A DNA stretch of 64,000 nucleotides, taken from NCBI GenBank assembly GCA_008508345.1, contig QNGE01000120.1, positions 312,968 to 376,967 on the forward strand, read 5' to 3'. Origin of the DNA: Paragonimus westermani (lineage: Eukaryota > Platyhelminthes > Trematoda > Plagiorchiida > Troglotrematidae). Positions 1 through 11,700 of the stretch are shown one piece after another; the stretch's first letter is position 1, and each line of letters starts with the position of its first letter. Under the pieces are notes generated by a model. That model ran no database searches. It saw only the letters and a program-made list of their open reading frames with translations, and was not told the origin of the DNA. Position numbers and translations under genes: made by a program.

Positions 1-289
1 GACAGCTCACACAACGATTCGCCAAACCCATCCCGAAGTGGTTGAAACAACAGATGGCACATCAGTCTGAACTTGATGCACTGACGACTCGAAATCCAAC
101 GTCATCGATTACTGAACACATTACAGGAACTGGTTGCCAATTTGACGCATTAACTCATTCAAGATACCGTTGCCTGATCGAAACCCATGGTTATTGGCTT
201 TCGGAGGAACGATGCTCATCCGAAATCACCAGCCGATGTCACATGCACAAAAGCGGTTGAGGCAACCTATCGATTTGTCATGGTTGTGA
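1..289 (+). mobile_element. Penelope-like element, GIY-YIG C-terminal remnant cut by the window edge
   Basis: Frame 3 from the left edge reads AKPIPKWLKQQM, followed by SSITEHITGTGCQFDALT. This is the end of a PLE GIY-YIG endonuclease (EHIPKWL ... SSI..H..ETGH). After about position 165 the homologous reading moves to another frame (RNPWLL.F ... LIRNHQP ... AQKRLRQPIDLSW, ending TGA 287-289), matching the F.EA..I....P.LC.QK....L..W terminus. One frameshift therefore breaks it. The RT domain lies left of the window. Confidence 0.8.
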
Positions 290-1360
290 TTACATAAAAC
301 TTCTAATTGTGTCTAGTCTCTGTTTTCCCAAGTGTATGATGTAGATAACTGACATGTTTTACGTTTGAGATTGATGAGAGTAAACGAAATATTTACATAT
401 GGCAATATGTGTCTTCTTTCGGCCGGATGAAGTGGTTGAATGAAACTCGGTGTTTCAAGCACTAGATCGTGCCGTTAGTTTTTTATCCCAAAAACTGCTA
501 GTTTCAAAACGTTGCCTCTTCTGAATAAGAACGCGACAAAATCGACTTTCGTTCTTCTGTCACCATCTCTGACTGACTGTAAACCAGACTATTGATGGAT
601 ATATATACATATTCATCGAATTGGGTAGTACTAGTGAGTTCCCACGAAAACACAGGTGTTTAACGATCCAATTTTGTGTGTGAAAAGTTTTCGGCAGATT
701 CTCATTGCCCAATCTGCTCAAACTGCGGAATCGTTTGGCCGCAATATTTGTACAAACGGTATGTAACAGATCAATGAGGTAACGACCATTTCTCTCTTTT
801 CAGTGGCTATCATTTTGAATAGCTGAACATTGGCTTGGTATGGACGAGTCAGTTTTGAAAGGTCACTTGCGAAGGTACTTTTGAAAAACAATACAAAGTA
901 TTCTTCAAAATCTGACATTCTCCAAACATTAGGCTAATGCAATTATAAAAACATCTGGATATGAATAACAGTTAAGACCGTTTATTACCGTAAAACATTC
1001 TTTTTGGATAAAGAAAACCGACCTGCACTAGGTGTATATTTTTTCACTTCAAAAATTAGGTAGCCAAAAATCATGGTGATGAGTGGCGGCTTTCAAATAG
1101 ATTGAAAAGCACTCACAACTGATTGCAGCTTTCGCAGTCCCATAGAACACAATCACTCACTATTCATCAGTAATCAGAATATCACTCAACGAGTTCACAT
1201 CTGCGATTTTAGCTTGTGGAGAAGTCCCAATCGAGGAGTCATCGACTGCGGTCAACAGGACGGTCACTGTGTCTCCTCTCGAGACGTTCGGGCAACTTAA
1301 TCGTTAATCACAATTGGAAGTTTTTTTGTGTTCACAGACGACAGTTCGGTCGTGTCTAAC
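290..1360. other. No gene recognised
   Basis: AT-rich sequence with frequent stops on both strands. I see no homology or clear repeat between the PLE end and the SINE. Confidence 0.5.
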
Positions 1361-1361
1361 G

Positions 1362-1600
1362 TGAGGACAATCGCGCAGTGGTCAACATGGTTGTCTCATG
1401 GAAAGCTCGGCTGGAGTTCAAATCCCGGCCGTGGCAAAGATATGAACTACTGACGAGCTCTAACAAGAGCAAAACTTGAGTCTAGTGCTTATTTTAGAAA
1501 GGAGCCCACTAGAAAGTCTGTGGAAATACGAGAGCTGCGATCACTTGTGAGCGATGTTTACCGCAAATTGATGAATCGAGGCATTCAGTTTGCACCCCAC
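1362..1600 (+). mobile_element. tRNA-derived SINE, copy 1
   Basis: The head resembles a tRNA gene: an A-box-like GCGCAGTGGTCAACATGG and a B-box-like GAGTTCAAATCCC about 30 bases later. A shared tail follows (GACGAGCTCTAACAAGAGC, AACTTGAGTCTAGTGCTT). Matching head and tail occur at 48,285-48,445 (-) and, more diverged, at 49,240-49,420 (+) and 61,485-61,620 (+). That makes it a dispersed family rather than a tRNA gene. No target-site duplication was identified. Confidence 0.72.
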
Positions 1601-1649
1601 ACCCAATTGCCTCTGGTGACTGCGATGGGTCACTTTGACTGAACTAACA

Positions 1650-3780
1650 ACCAGGCGTTCTCTACATTAATATGCTGCATCCAACACCAACCTTGAGAAA
1701 AACATTTTGATAAGCCAGGCTGATGACCAGTTAATATGCTCCAGTTCAAAATTGATTCAATTTTTCATACTCAGTTGAATTCTAATGAAAGTTGAGTATT
1801 TCGTATTACACGATATGATATGAATCTTCAATCGTTGTAAGTTATGTAAACGTTCCTAAATGTACACGTGAAGAGCAACACCATTACGTTCGAGGACCGC
1901 ATTTTAAAACGTTGGCTGTCATAGTTCATTTTTTCTGGGTACTAGATGATTGCTTCCGGAAGGATGATCAGGCACACAGCCACACGTGGCTGACTTGTCA
2001 TAGATATAATCGTTCCGTGAATGCAGTAGATATCATGAACATCACTATTCAGGACTCGCGCTTTCTATCGCCTATCTAAATCGCAAAAACGACCGTTGAC
2101 TTTGAATACAAATCAGCGTGTACACATCGTGTGAAAGCAGTAGCTGAAGCAGCTAAAACTCCTTTCCCTTTTAAAACAAACTGGGTCAAACAATTTGTAT
2201 CAATCGCTCGAATAACTTTGCAACTCTATCAATCACTCGAACAGTGTTGTTGAACACATAACTTCTGACACCGTTCAACAACGATTAACGGAAACAGGTT
2301 AGGACGGTCCACATAACAGTTACCCTGAATAGGTGACATCGGTCACGTGGGCACAACGAATTAGTCTGAAGTGTTGTCCGTAGGACAAATGACAATAAAT
2401 CAAAATCGCAAATTTCAGAAGGAAGAGTCGAAGAATATACTTAGAGATGAGTGATTTGCACTAAACCCACTATTCTCTGAAGGTGCGCGCGCATATAAGC
2501 GCACTGACGAGCACAGATGTAAACACAATCAAGTGACAATTTTCTTCACCCATCTTGATTTACTCGAAAAAATTGATTTTGTTGGAGAAAAACAGTTTTC
2601 CATCAGTGATGACACTGAGGGTTCTATGTATTCCCAAACAGCTCAAATTTGAAACCAGTGTCCCAAAACCGACAATGATTTCTCAGAGTTCAAACTGTGA
2701 ATTGATGTGCCAATATCACTGAGCGATGTCTTCCATAATTTTAACAAACACAATTCTAAAATGATTTCAAATTTTAGTACCATGAATATCGATAACAGTC
2801 TGCGACGATGGATCAGTACAGTTTGTTCTGTTAGAAATGACATTGCAGGTTTTTGAATTTATGAACTATTACTCCTTTCAATGGACGAAGTGCGTTTTTC
2901 TAACAGTACTCCTTGGGTACAGAGGTGTGAATATGTATGGCGCTTATATTCATGAATGAATAACAGTCTTCAAGATATTCGAACGAATTCACGACTGGGT
3001 GTTAACAGCTGCTCCTCGATAACTATTGGTACTGACTGTCAGCGGTGGATTAATGGCCAACTGTAACTACTCCTAGTTTACTTCTTCTGAGTACGTAGTC
3101 AACAAAACGGTACAAAAAGAATTTTTGGTGGGTTTGCAACCAAATACTTACAGCACATTGTTATGGACTTCTCGTAGTCTACTGTGTGTTGGGTGATAAG
3201 AAACAGCATGTAAACCGTTATACTGCCCATAATGTTTGGCCCTGTTTTCATGCATTCAAATTGTACCACTTCAGTAAACCTAGCAGCTGTATCGACTGAC
3301 AGTAAACGTCACTGCTAACTTGTGATTATGTACAGAGACAGCCCGTCAATTTTATGTAATAAACCTTGATGTGACCATTAGATAGATCTCTATAAAAACA
3401 ACTATTACGTTTTGAGTTATGTCCTTTAGAAAGTGCTCTCTGGGAGCAAGACAACTGGGGAGTGAACTTCTCGAAATTAACATGAGAGGAATTTTTTAAT
3501 TATCGGTTAGTTTTATTTTTGTCGTAGCATTTCTGTGCACCGCTGACAGTTTTTTATCAGGAACATTCACCACCGCTCTTGCAGTTCTGACCAATTTATC
3601 TGCATAACTACGTGGGTTCTAAAGTTTAGGTACGGGCATTGTCTTGGATTTGAAGTTAAAACCCATTAATCCCCATTAGTTTGCGTTATTAACAAAAGTA
3701 ATTAAGTGGTTTTTCTTAAATTGCGAGGTTAACTGGTAATTGACTTTGAGAGTTAGTATGCTATGCTACTAAAATTTGAG
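1650..3780. other. No gene recognised
   Basis: Only short open frames, the longest about 66 codons. No recognisable coding or repeat signal. Confidence 0.45.
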
Positions 3781-3908
3781 CCAGTGGGGTTTTACTTGTT
3801 TAATCGGTAAGTGGAAACCGACCACGAAGATAGAAATCTTTGTTGGCTCTCTTACGATGACCACCTAGAATACTACGGAAATGCAAAGCAGCATTTTCCG
3901 GAAGCAGA

Positions 3909-4043
3909 TTTTGTTAGAGCAATCAAAAAATTTCACTCGCAGCAAATTTATCTGCATATTATCAGGTACGTACTACAGAGCAGGAGATTATAAAGCATGA
4001 ACCAGGGATCAAATGTGAAACTAAACATACCATGAAAACAAAC
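3909..4043 (+). repeat. Inverted duplicate flanking the PLE, left copy
   Basis: About 135 bases including TACAGAGCAGGAGATTATAA and GGGATCAAATGTGAAACTAA. They recur in reverse orientation at 5,693-5,843 with high identity, including the preceding TTTTTGTTAG..GCAATC. The two copies bracket the PLE fragment, so the segment is probably element-derived. Confidence 0.7.
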
Positions 4044-4109
4044 ATTGTAACTGTTCGTCTCCATAGGGTTTGAACAATGGATACCAAAAAACCTAAAACT
4101 TTCTCAACT

Positions 4110-5440
4110 AGCAGAACTAATCAACTCAATAACAGCCAAGGTTTTACAACACAGAGTCTCTCTTACTCCTCAATTATATGGATAGCTCATGGATAATGTT
4201 TCACTGAGACCATTTTTATCGATGTCTGACTCATTAGAAAACAAGCCAGAAAATTGTCTTGTTAGGACATTAGATCAAGTGAAACAGTCGATGTGTGAAC
4301 ATCCGCTGAAAACTAGCTTTCGGCTTGCTGAACTTCTCGAGAATGTCAGTCTCGAGAATGTCAGTCACAAAGTACCCCTGAAAGAAACCATTCGAATCAT
4401 TTTTGATAACGTCGTTGTGAATCAGCTCGAATTACGTCCAGCTCAGTCCAACGCCCAGACTCGAGTGATTCCTTTTGCGTGTCCCAAATGCAAAATTCCG
4501 CTTCCAGAACAAAGGCTGTATGGAAACTGAAGGTGCAGCCATGGAAAGTTCCTTGAGCCCTGCTTCGGCTGATATTTTTATGACCCATCCAGAAAATCCA
4601 GTGCAATGAACTATCTTCGCTACAGATTTATTTCTCTGGTATGTGGACGATATGTTAGTTGTGACCTACAGCAGAGAATATGCCGAAGAATTTCTGACGG
4701 TATTCGACGGACTGCGTGTAAAAATCACTTTAAGTTCTGAACACGAATGCAGTGAGCCCTTATAGTTCTTGAACATCCGACTTACTCGAAAGATTGCCGA
4801 TTCGATGCAATGCTCAGTTTATTGCAAGTGCACCTGGAACGTTTGACAACTAGACTTTATCATTTTTGTGTCAAAGCATCAAAAGACAGACCATATTAAA
4901 ATGTTTTTCAAAACAGCCAGAAATATTTGCACTCAGTACACAATCCAGGGTGAAGTATAACTATGTGTGCAAAGCGGCATTTTCCTGCAACGAATTTTAA
5001 CAGAGCAGTCAACAGCGTGAGTGCGCATTTGCAATCTTGACTACAGAAAATTAATCAGGTTCTCCTGCGCAAGGGGTATCTGCAGTCATTGATATCCAAG
5101 TATTTTGCAGAAAACATGAACGAACAAACAGTGACGGTGGTGCCAAAGACAAAAACCATTTTACAGCTGTTGTTCAAAATGGATAACGTCAGTACATTCC
5201 TGAAACGTCGTGTGAAGGCTGCTGAATAACGGACATATAATGCTGCGGAGGTTTTGTTAACCTACACTGCAGAACGGAGCCCAAGTCCATCTCTAAAACC
5301 TCAGATGCTGCCGTTCGCCAGGTCCCCTATCATTCACGGACTTCCGTATAGTTACCCGGTCAACATTATCGACATGTCTGAACGGAAGCCGAAGTTTCGG
5401 ATCCCGGAACACACCCCAGTATAGGTGGGAAGTCGTGGCA
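4110..5440 (+). mobile_element. Penelope-like element, degenerate RT and GIY-YIG
   Basis: PLEs are retroelements coding an RT fused to a GIY-YIG endonuclease. Pieces in order: an RT approach region (LQHRVSLTPQLYG, LRPFLSMSDSLENK, LVRTLDQVKQSMCEH, VPLKETIRIIFDNV, 4,130-4,420); the palm with LSPASADIF, LWYVDDMLVVTYSREYAEEF and FLNIRLTRK (4,550-4,800); a thumb with SVYCKCTWN; and a GIY-YIG-like end (FARSPIIHGLPYSYPVNII, 5,300-5,410). The YVDD catalytic box is intact. Many stops and a missing block between ENVS and VPLKET (where the first catalytic Asp should lie) show that it is dead. Upstream sequence from about 3,790 may belong to it. Confidence 0.82.
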
Positions 5441-5692
5441 CAGGTGCAGGTTGACGCCCATGTGTACACCCCCTATCCACCACACAGACCACTGGCATCA
5501 GGGATCGCTGGTCATCTCCTGGACAGCCATGCGCAGTTGTTTACACAGCTGATAGGCCCAGGTTGTTACGGTATTTTCAGGTAGCTATTTTGAGATGGCG
5601 GTGTCCAACTTTATGCGTTCACAAAGATTCTCTTATTAGTTTAGCACCGCACTGGTAACGTGGCCATTTACTGAATAGCAAACAGCCTCGCC

Positions 5693-5843
5693 GTTTGTTT
5701 TCCTTGTAAGTTTAGTTTCACATTTGATCCCTGGTTCACGTTTTATAATCTCCTGCTCTGTAGTAAATACTTGATAATATGCAGATGAATTTGCTAGATC
5801 ATAAATCGTGCAAGGTAACGTTTTCGATTGCCCTAACAAAAAT
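5693..5843 (-). repeat. Inverted duplicate flanking the PLE, right copy
   Basis: Reverse complement of the segment at 3,909-4,043, with a few substitutions and a small length difference. It lies about 250 bases beyond the recognisable PLE end. Confidence 0.7.
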
Positions 5844-5849
5844 TCCCGT

Positions 5850-8040
5850 GTGCCGCTGAATATTTACACCACACCGGATAAATCAGAGTTCATTCGAGCG
5901 CGTTAATGGAAGGTAAACCGTTAGTTATGTAGAGAAAATGTGTAATGATTCAAACTACTTCCTCTACGGAGTAGAAGTACTATTCTCTCCATCAACAGAA
6001 GGCGGTTTTTGACTCAACATAACTAACCACCGTATCATCAAACTGTTTTTGCAGTTATCTTTTGAAAAAACCGCACCATCTGTTCTATCACACTGCAACC
6101 AATGAGCAATTTTTAGAATCTCGTGAGTAGCGATATGAGATTAAATTTTCCCTCCTCTTTGACAGTTATCACGTTCCCAGGTAGAACGAATTAGTTTTCA
6201 GCTATATCTCTTGTCATAAATTTACCGCTGCAATTTTTAATTCCCAACTTTGAAAACTGTCATCTGCCAAAATTCGGTGCAAATCAACATACGCAAATGA
6301 ATGCTTGCTGTTCTGCTAACTCAGTCGATGTTTATATATTAATCGACTTTATAATACTAATTTTGTGTGTACTGTCATCAAAAACACGGCTAATAAAGAA
6401 TAAATGTTACCGATAAAACGTGAACCATGATCGTATACTACTCGAAAGTGCTATCATCAAACGAGAATCTTTTGCGTCTTCTGTAATTCCTCAGTACTGT
6501 ATTCGAAATATAACAGGTGAATAGCGGAAGTATCACAAGCTACTGTTATACTGTAGCCGAAAACCAGCAGACAGAATCCACTGACTAAAAAGTGAACGCT
6601 CACAGTATATAGCGATTCAAGGCCAAAGTTCAGTGTGGTCTCCTTATAAACCAAAAGTCTTGATGGGTGCTGTCAGCTTAGAGGAATGATCAATCGAGTT
6701 TGTTGTTCAGGTAGGAATAAAATTTTGTTACTTGCTGTAAATAGTCCATAAGTTTACAATTGGCTTGAACACATACGACACAATTCCGTTAAATTCTTCC
6801 TATAAAGCGCTGTACTCTAACCATAGCATGTATGCTTGTATAAGCAATTCTTTCAGAATCGCTCATAGGCAGTAGGTAATCCGGTTGTTGACCAAGCTCA
6901 TTGGAGCATCAAACCTTCAAAGTGTTAGTTTGTGGAGCACAATTATTTATAGGCCAGTTTGGGTTCAGTGATTATCATGAACTTTTTGTGCCACAACGGT
7001 CCGTTCGGTCCCTACTTCGAGACAAATCTAATAATAATCTGTCCTGTGGACTTGACGAACCCTGTAATACCACTAGCGCTACGATCAGAATCGACGTATA
7101 ATGTCAGCTGAATTAACTGGGACAGGTACTCATAATGAGTTGCATCATAAATTGAATGATCATCAGTCGAATTATAGATACTTATTAAACCTTATTCCGA
7201 AAGACAGGTCAAAACAGCATTGGATGTAGTGGTGAGATTTGTCCCACGGGATTGCATTTCCATTCTCTAAAGAAACAGAAACAATCACCATCAAAATCAT
7301 TAGAGAGGAGAATAGGCCCCCTTGATATGGGAAAAATGGATAGATGAAGATGACAACCTGGCTTCAAATCAGTTATTGATGAATTCACTCATTCGTGGGT
7401 AGTTCGTTCGGGTTGTGTCCTCACAACTGAAACTTCCATATTTAAAAAACCCAAATAAACGTCAACACGAGAGTGTCTAGAACATATGGGACGGATAGAT
7501 TTAATCGCGCATGCACGTACAGTGAACAAGCAAGAACATACATAATCTTACGGATTCAAATGCGACTGAAAACGTTCCACGGACACAGATAAACCTGTGA
7601 AGGCGCAACAGACGCTTTGTGAGCGGATGAGTGGCTAGTGTTTAATTAGAGTCAGTTTAAATTTTCAAAGCAATTATTTTGCAAACATGAATTTCTTGAG
7701 GTTTGCTATTCCAGTCTATCCAAGAAGCGAGCATAAAATATTTTTATTTAAAAACGGTTTATCAAAAGCACTTGGTGATTTTGAGTTGAACCACTCCATT
7801 AACATTCACCACTCCTCTCAGCAGATATAATTTTGAAACTGTTTCTAGATTTTCATAATGAGCAAATATTAAACACTTTTTGGGAGATAAGGCAACGTGA
7901 TAAGAAAATGTGATCCTATGTACACAGTGAACCGTTGGCTGCAGTGTCAGTAGAAAGAGGTTTCGAGGTTTGCCAATCAAGTGGAATAATACTTAACACC
8001 ATTGTAACAGTATGGATTTTTTTAACCATTTACTCTACCA
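5850..8040. other. No gene recognised; expected site of upstream beta-subunit exons
   Basis: I looked here for the membrane-anchor exons of the beta subunit at 8,048 and found no convincing hydrophobic segment with the family signature. They may lie further left or be too diverged to recognise by eye. Confidence 0.4.
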
Positions 8041-8047
8041 TCACTAG

Positions 8048-8721
8048 TTTTATCATGTCGTCGTAACTCGTCGTCGGTATTTGAGAAACCTTTTTTCATA
8101 TTGAATACTGCGCCGTTCTTAATGATCCAACCGATTTCACTGTTATCCCCACAACAGAACTTTAGAGATGATACTTTTCTCATCTACATCGATGCATTGT
8201 ACGCCTTCATGCATGCTTATGAAGATAGCAGACAATTTCAAGACTCTCTCCGACAATGTGATTTGAAAAATAATACCCATCAATCACCAGACGTTGACCT
8301 GCATCGCTCCAGTTGCGCTTTCAGTGCCAACTGGGCATACCGCTGCAATATTAACCGGATGTTTGGCTACGATGACAGCTCGCCATGTTTCATACTAACT
8401 TTAAACCGCATCTATGGCTGGCTTCCATCTACGCAAAATGGGGTCACTGTGTGTTGTCGTGGAGCGACACCCAACGATGACGACTTAATTGGCACGCTCT
8501 GCTTTTACGATGCCCTGGTCCACGATGAGGAAGGTTGCGATCGTTCATGTGGATTGTTTCCGGAACAATATTTTCCTTATTTGAACCAAGACTCTTATAT
8601 GGCTCCACTAGTATTTCTGGAAGTAAGAGACCCACGAAAAAATGTACTGATCAGCATCCAATGCGAACTTGAAAACACTACGAATCCTTCTCGCATTGAA
8701 TTTGAACTTTTGGTGGATTGA
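8048..8721 (+). CDS. Na+/K+-ATPase beta subunit, C-terminal ectodomain exon
   Basis: The beta subunit is the single-pass glycoprotein partner that folds, delivers and tunes the Na+/K+ pump at the plasma membrane. The frame is open after a TAA at 8,023 and ends at TGA 8,719-8,721. Signature segments run in family order: FGYDDSSPCFILTLNRIYGW, the VCCRG block, GLFPEQYFPYLNQDSYMAPL, VLISIQCEL and the terminal IEFELLVD. Cysteines are placed for the three conserved ectodomain disulfides, and there are N-glycosylation sequons such as NNT and NTT. About 210 residues are present of about 300; the cytoplasmic tail, membrane helix and stalk are absent. The exon probably starts after ctctaccatcactag (8,047), but the border is unsure and an acceptor further downstream is possible. 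It has no stops or frameshifts. Most of the ectodomain in one exon could be the native structure or a retrocopy. No AATAAA lies within 1.5 kb downstream. Confidence 0.85.
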
Positions 8722-11700
8722 TCGAACCAGCCTTATCTGTTTTTATCTCTTCTCGAAAATTATCGTGTAAGTAAAATTTAGCAATAAGTGTAGTGATTTG
8801 TTCAACTTTTTGAACTATTCAGTTTAGACGGTAATATTTTCGTCTAGTCTGCATATCTAATGAAATTTTCACGCGTTTTTGGAAAAGCAAACAAATACTT
8901 TACGGAATAATTCATAGCTAGATGGTTACATACAGTTTGCTTAAAATACTATATCTGTTAATCGTTCAGGTTTTCCACATGAACCCTGGAAATTATTCTG
9001 AGGGTTACTGAACACAGGGCTGAATACACTCAGACAATTCAACTGGTCTTAGGTACAAAGTTCCTGAACGTTCCCATCAACCGCTTGTAAATAATCACCT
9101 AAGCAATTATCACTTAGTAAATCTAAACATCATAACAAACGGAAGAACGACGAAAAAACCGAAAAAAGCAAATGCAGGATTAGGAAAATGTTTTGATAAC
9201 CGAATCGCCCATAAGGCACGTAAGTATTCTGTTCCCGTTCTTACAAATCACTTTCCCATCCTGTTAATCATGAAAGATGTGCGTGAAATCTATCAGCCAA
9301 TTACCAATTAACAAAAATTCAAATTCCCTTGAGGAAATAAGGCAGTATGACCCAGTGATCTTATGTGTTTTATGACAGTTTAGTTTGTCTGACCAATGTT
9401 GGTCATTACACTTTATGACAGAAGAGCTTACTTGCAATCGTTTATTCTTGATGAGTAAGCAAACAATCCTATAAACGGCCCTGAGGACAAGAAGACAACC
9501 TCATTTGCTGATTGTGCTTGTGTACGAATAACAAGCACAATGGGAGGACCGAAGTGGAAATTTCGTAAACAGATCTAAGGTTGCCGTTAATTTGTCAACA
9601 ACATCATTCATAAGTGCAAGCTCACAGCCCTGGATTTATCTGTCACTATAGGCTGAATGACTGGCCTACTGCATACATCTCCTCGTAACTTAGTCTAAAC
9701 CGCCTTGGGCTACCATATATTCGATCTCGCACATTCCGTGTAGAAAATGACTGATACTGTAGGCTTGATACAATTTTTTATCCGAAACATCTTCTTTCTT
9801 AGATTTCATACCGGTTTCATCAGCAGAGACAATTAGTACGAAAGGGAAAAAGGAAACTAGTGAAAGCATTGCATTTTTAAAGCTTTCTCAAGCGGCAATT
9901 AGGCTGCATAATTGGTTAAAGGTAATCTCCACGATCTCACCGTGTGTCCATTAAATTGGTAAAGCTTCGTGCAAGTGTACTGTTTAGTGAAGGCTGTCGT
10001 TCAGGACAGTGGCCGAAATCAGCGGTGAAACTATCATACAGATGTATTACTGATCATGTATGCCTGACACACAAATTACATTCACGCCTGTTTATACAAT
10101 ACGGGGAATGTCCTCGACGGAATTGTATGGCAACAGCCGTCATTCTCACGTTCTTATTTCCACGATTCGCGACCTTCATATTCCCATTTACAAATAGTTC
10201 CTCAGACCGGATACACTTTGATTCCGAGATGGCACAGCTTTCACTGTAGAAGCTGTTATTTACCAACATTGCAGAATAGGTTCAAAAATGGATGAAAGTA
10301 TCACAAAGTTTTAAGTGAAACACGAGGAAAACTAGACAAGCTGGCAGGGATTAATTCAGAATTGGTACTTTTGCACACACTTGTTCTGCGCATCTTTCGA
10401 ACTTTTACGACCCGTTATGCAAGAAGATCTTGATTAGTCATTCTGTCAAATAAAATGACTGTGAATAAACATAATTTCATTTTCTTCTTGTACTAATACT
10501 TTTGTAGTACACTGGTATTGCAACGTGTTAGGTAATACATACCTGGAAACGAACTTTTCTTTTGACTGCATCTTACCTCTGTTTTACCGTCTCACTCATT
10601 AACCAGATACTACATTTCATAGCAATTACTGCTAATGGTTTCATGCAACCATGGTAACCTCGGCATCACCAACATATCGGTCAATCGCATTCAGATTTAT
10701 CAGTGATGCTTTTTAAACTTACTCGAGGCTATCTTAAGACGCCCTGTTACGGTCAGTTAGCACCGATAAGCTCGCAAACTCTTCTACAATTTGGAGACCT
10801 AAACTCAACTAAACACCATAAAACGTACAACTCATACTATCAACCAACGTATCTCACACACTTAAAAAGCATAGAACCTCTATCTGGATGAAACAATTTC
10901 CTGCAAAATAAATTGGACATGATTACACAATAGTGTACGAATTTAAACAGACTGGAATGTGGGTGAATCTTAGGAGATCACATAAACAGTGGTCTGTACA
11001 AAATCTTTCCGGTCTGTAATGGAATCATTCTGTGAAATTAGTCTCCTTCTAGATGATGCGTTTTTCCTAAAACCCCTTTGTTTAGATGAGGGGTGAACAA
11101 CTAGGGAGCAAAAACATCACAATTATGTGTGTCGGTAATTCTAACTCTCAGCGGATGTGAGAAATTTGGATTTTAAACAAACGCGGCTGAAATAGACTGG
11201 TTTAGGTTACTAGAACAGCTTTCAATTTCTTATTCTAAGAAGATCACAGTAAATGAACAGATATCATTGCAACAACTTTCTGCTTGTTAAAAACAAAACT
11301 CCAAAAAGTGTTCTCAGAGCTGAACTCAAACTCTGGAGTGAATAATACAGCACAAACACTTAGACAATTTTTATGACAGTCCTAACTAATACAACATGCA
11401 ATAAAGCCGTACACTTCCTCTGATGATGTACATATTTTGCGCTGTTTATTTACGCTCAGATCCGCGATTTATGGATAGTTCAGTGAAATTGCTTAATATT
11501 TCGTGATGAAGATAGGTTTGACTTGTATGACTAAGATATATGGATGTGCCAGTCACCAATGTGTGCACCAGTAATATGGCCCCCATTATACTGTTGATAA
11601 TGTTTTGCGACTGAAACATCGTACTGAACACAATCAGGCTGGTTATATTAAAAAATGCACAGTGGAAACTGCGGTCTGTCTGCAAAAACTTGGACAGTAA

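Noticed and set aside
1362..1440. A genuine tRNA gene
   Set aside because: A and B boxes are present, but the cloverleaf is imperfect and the same head plus tail recurs elsewhere, which marks a SINE.
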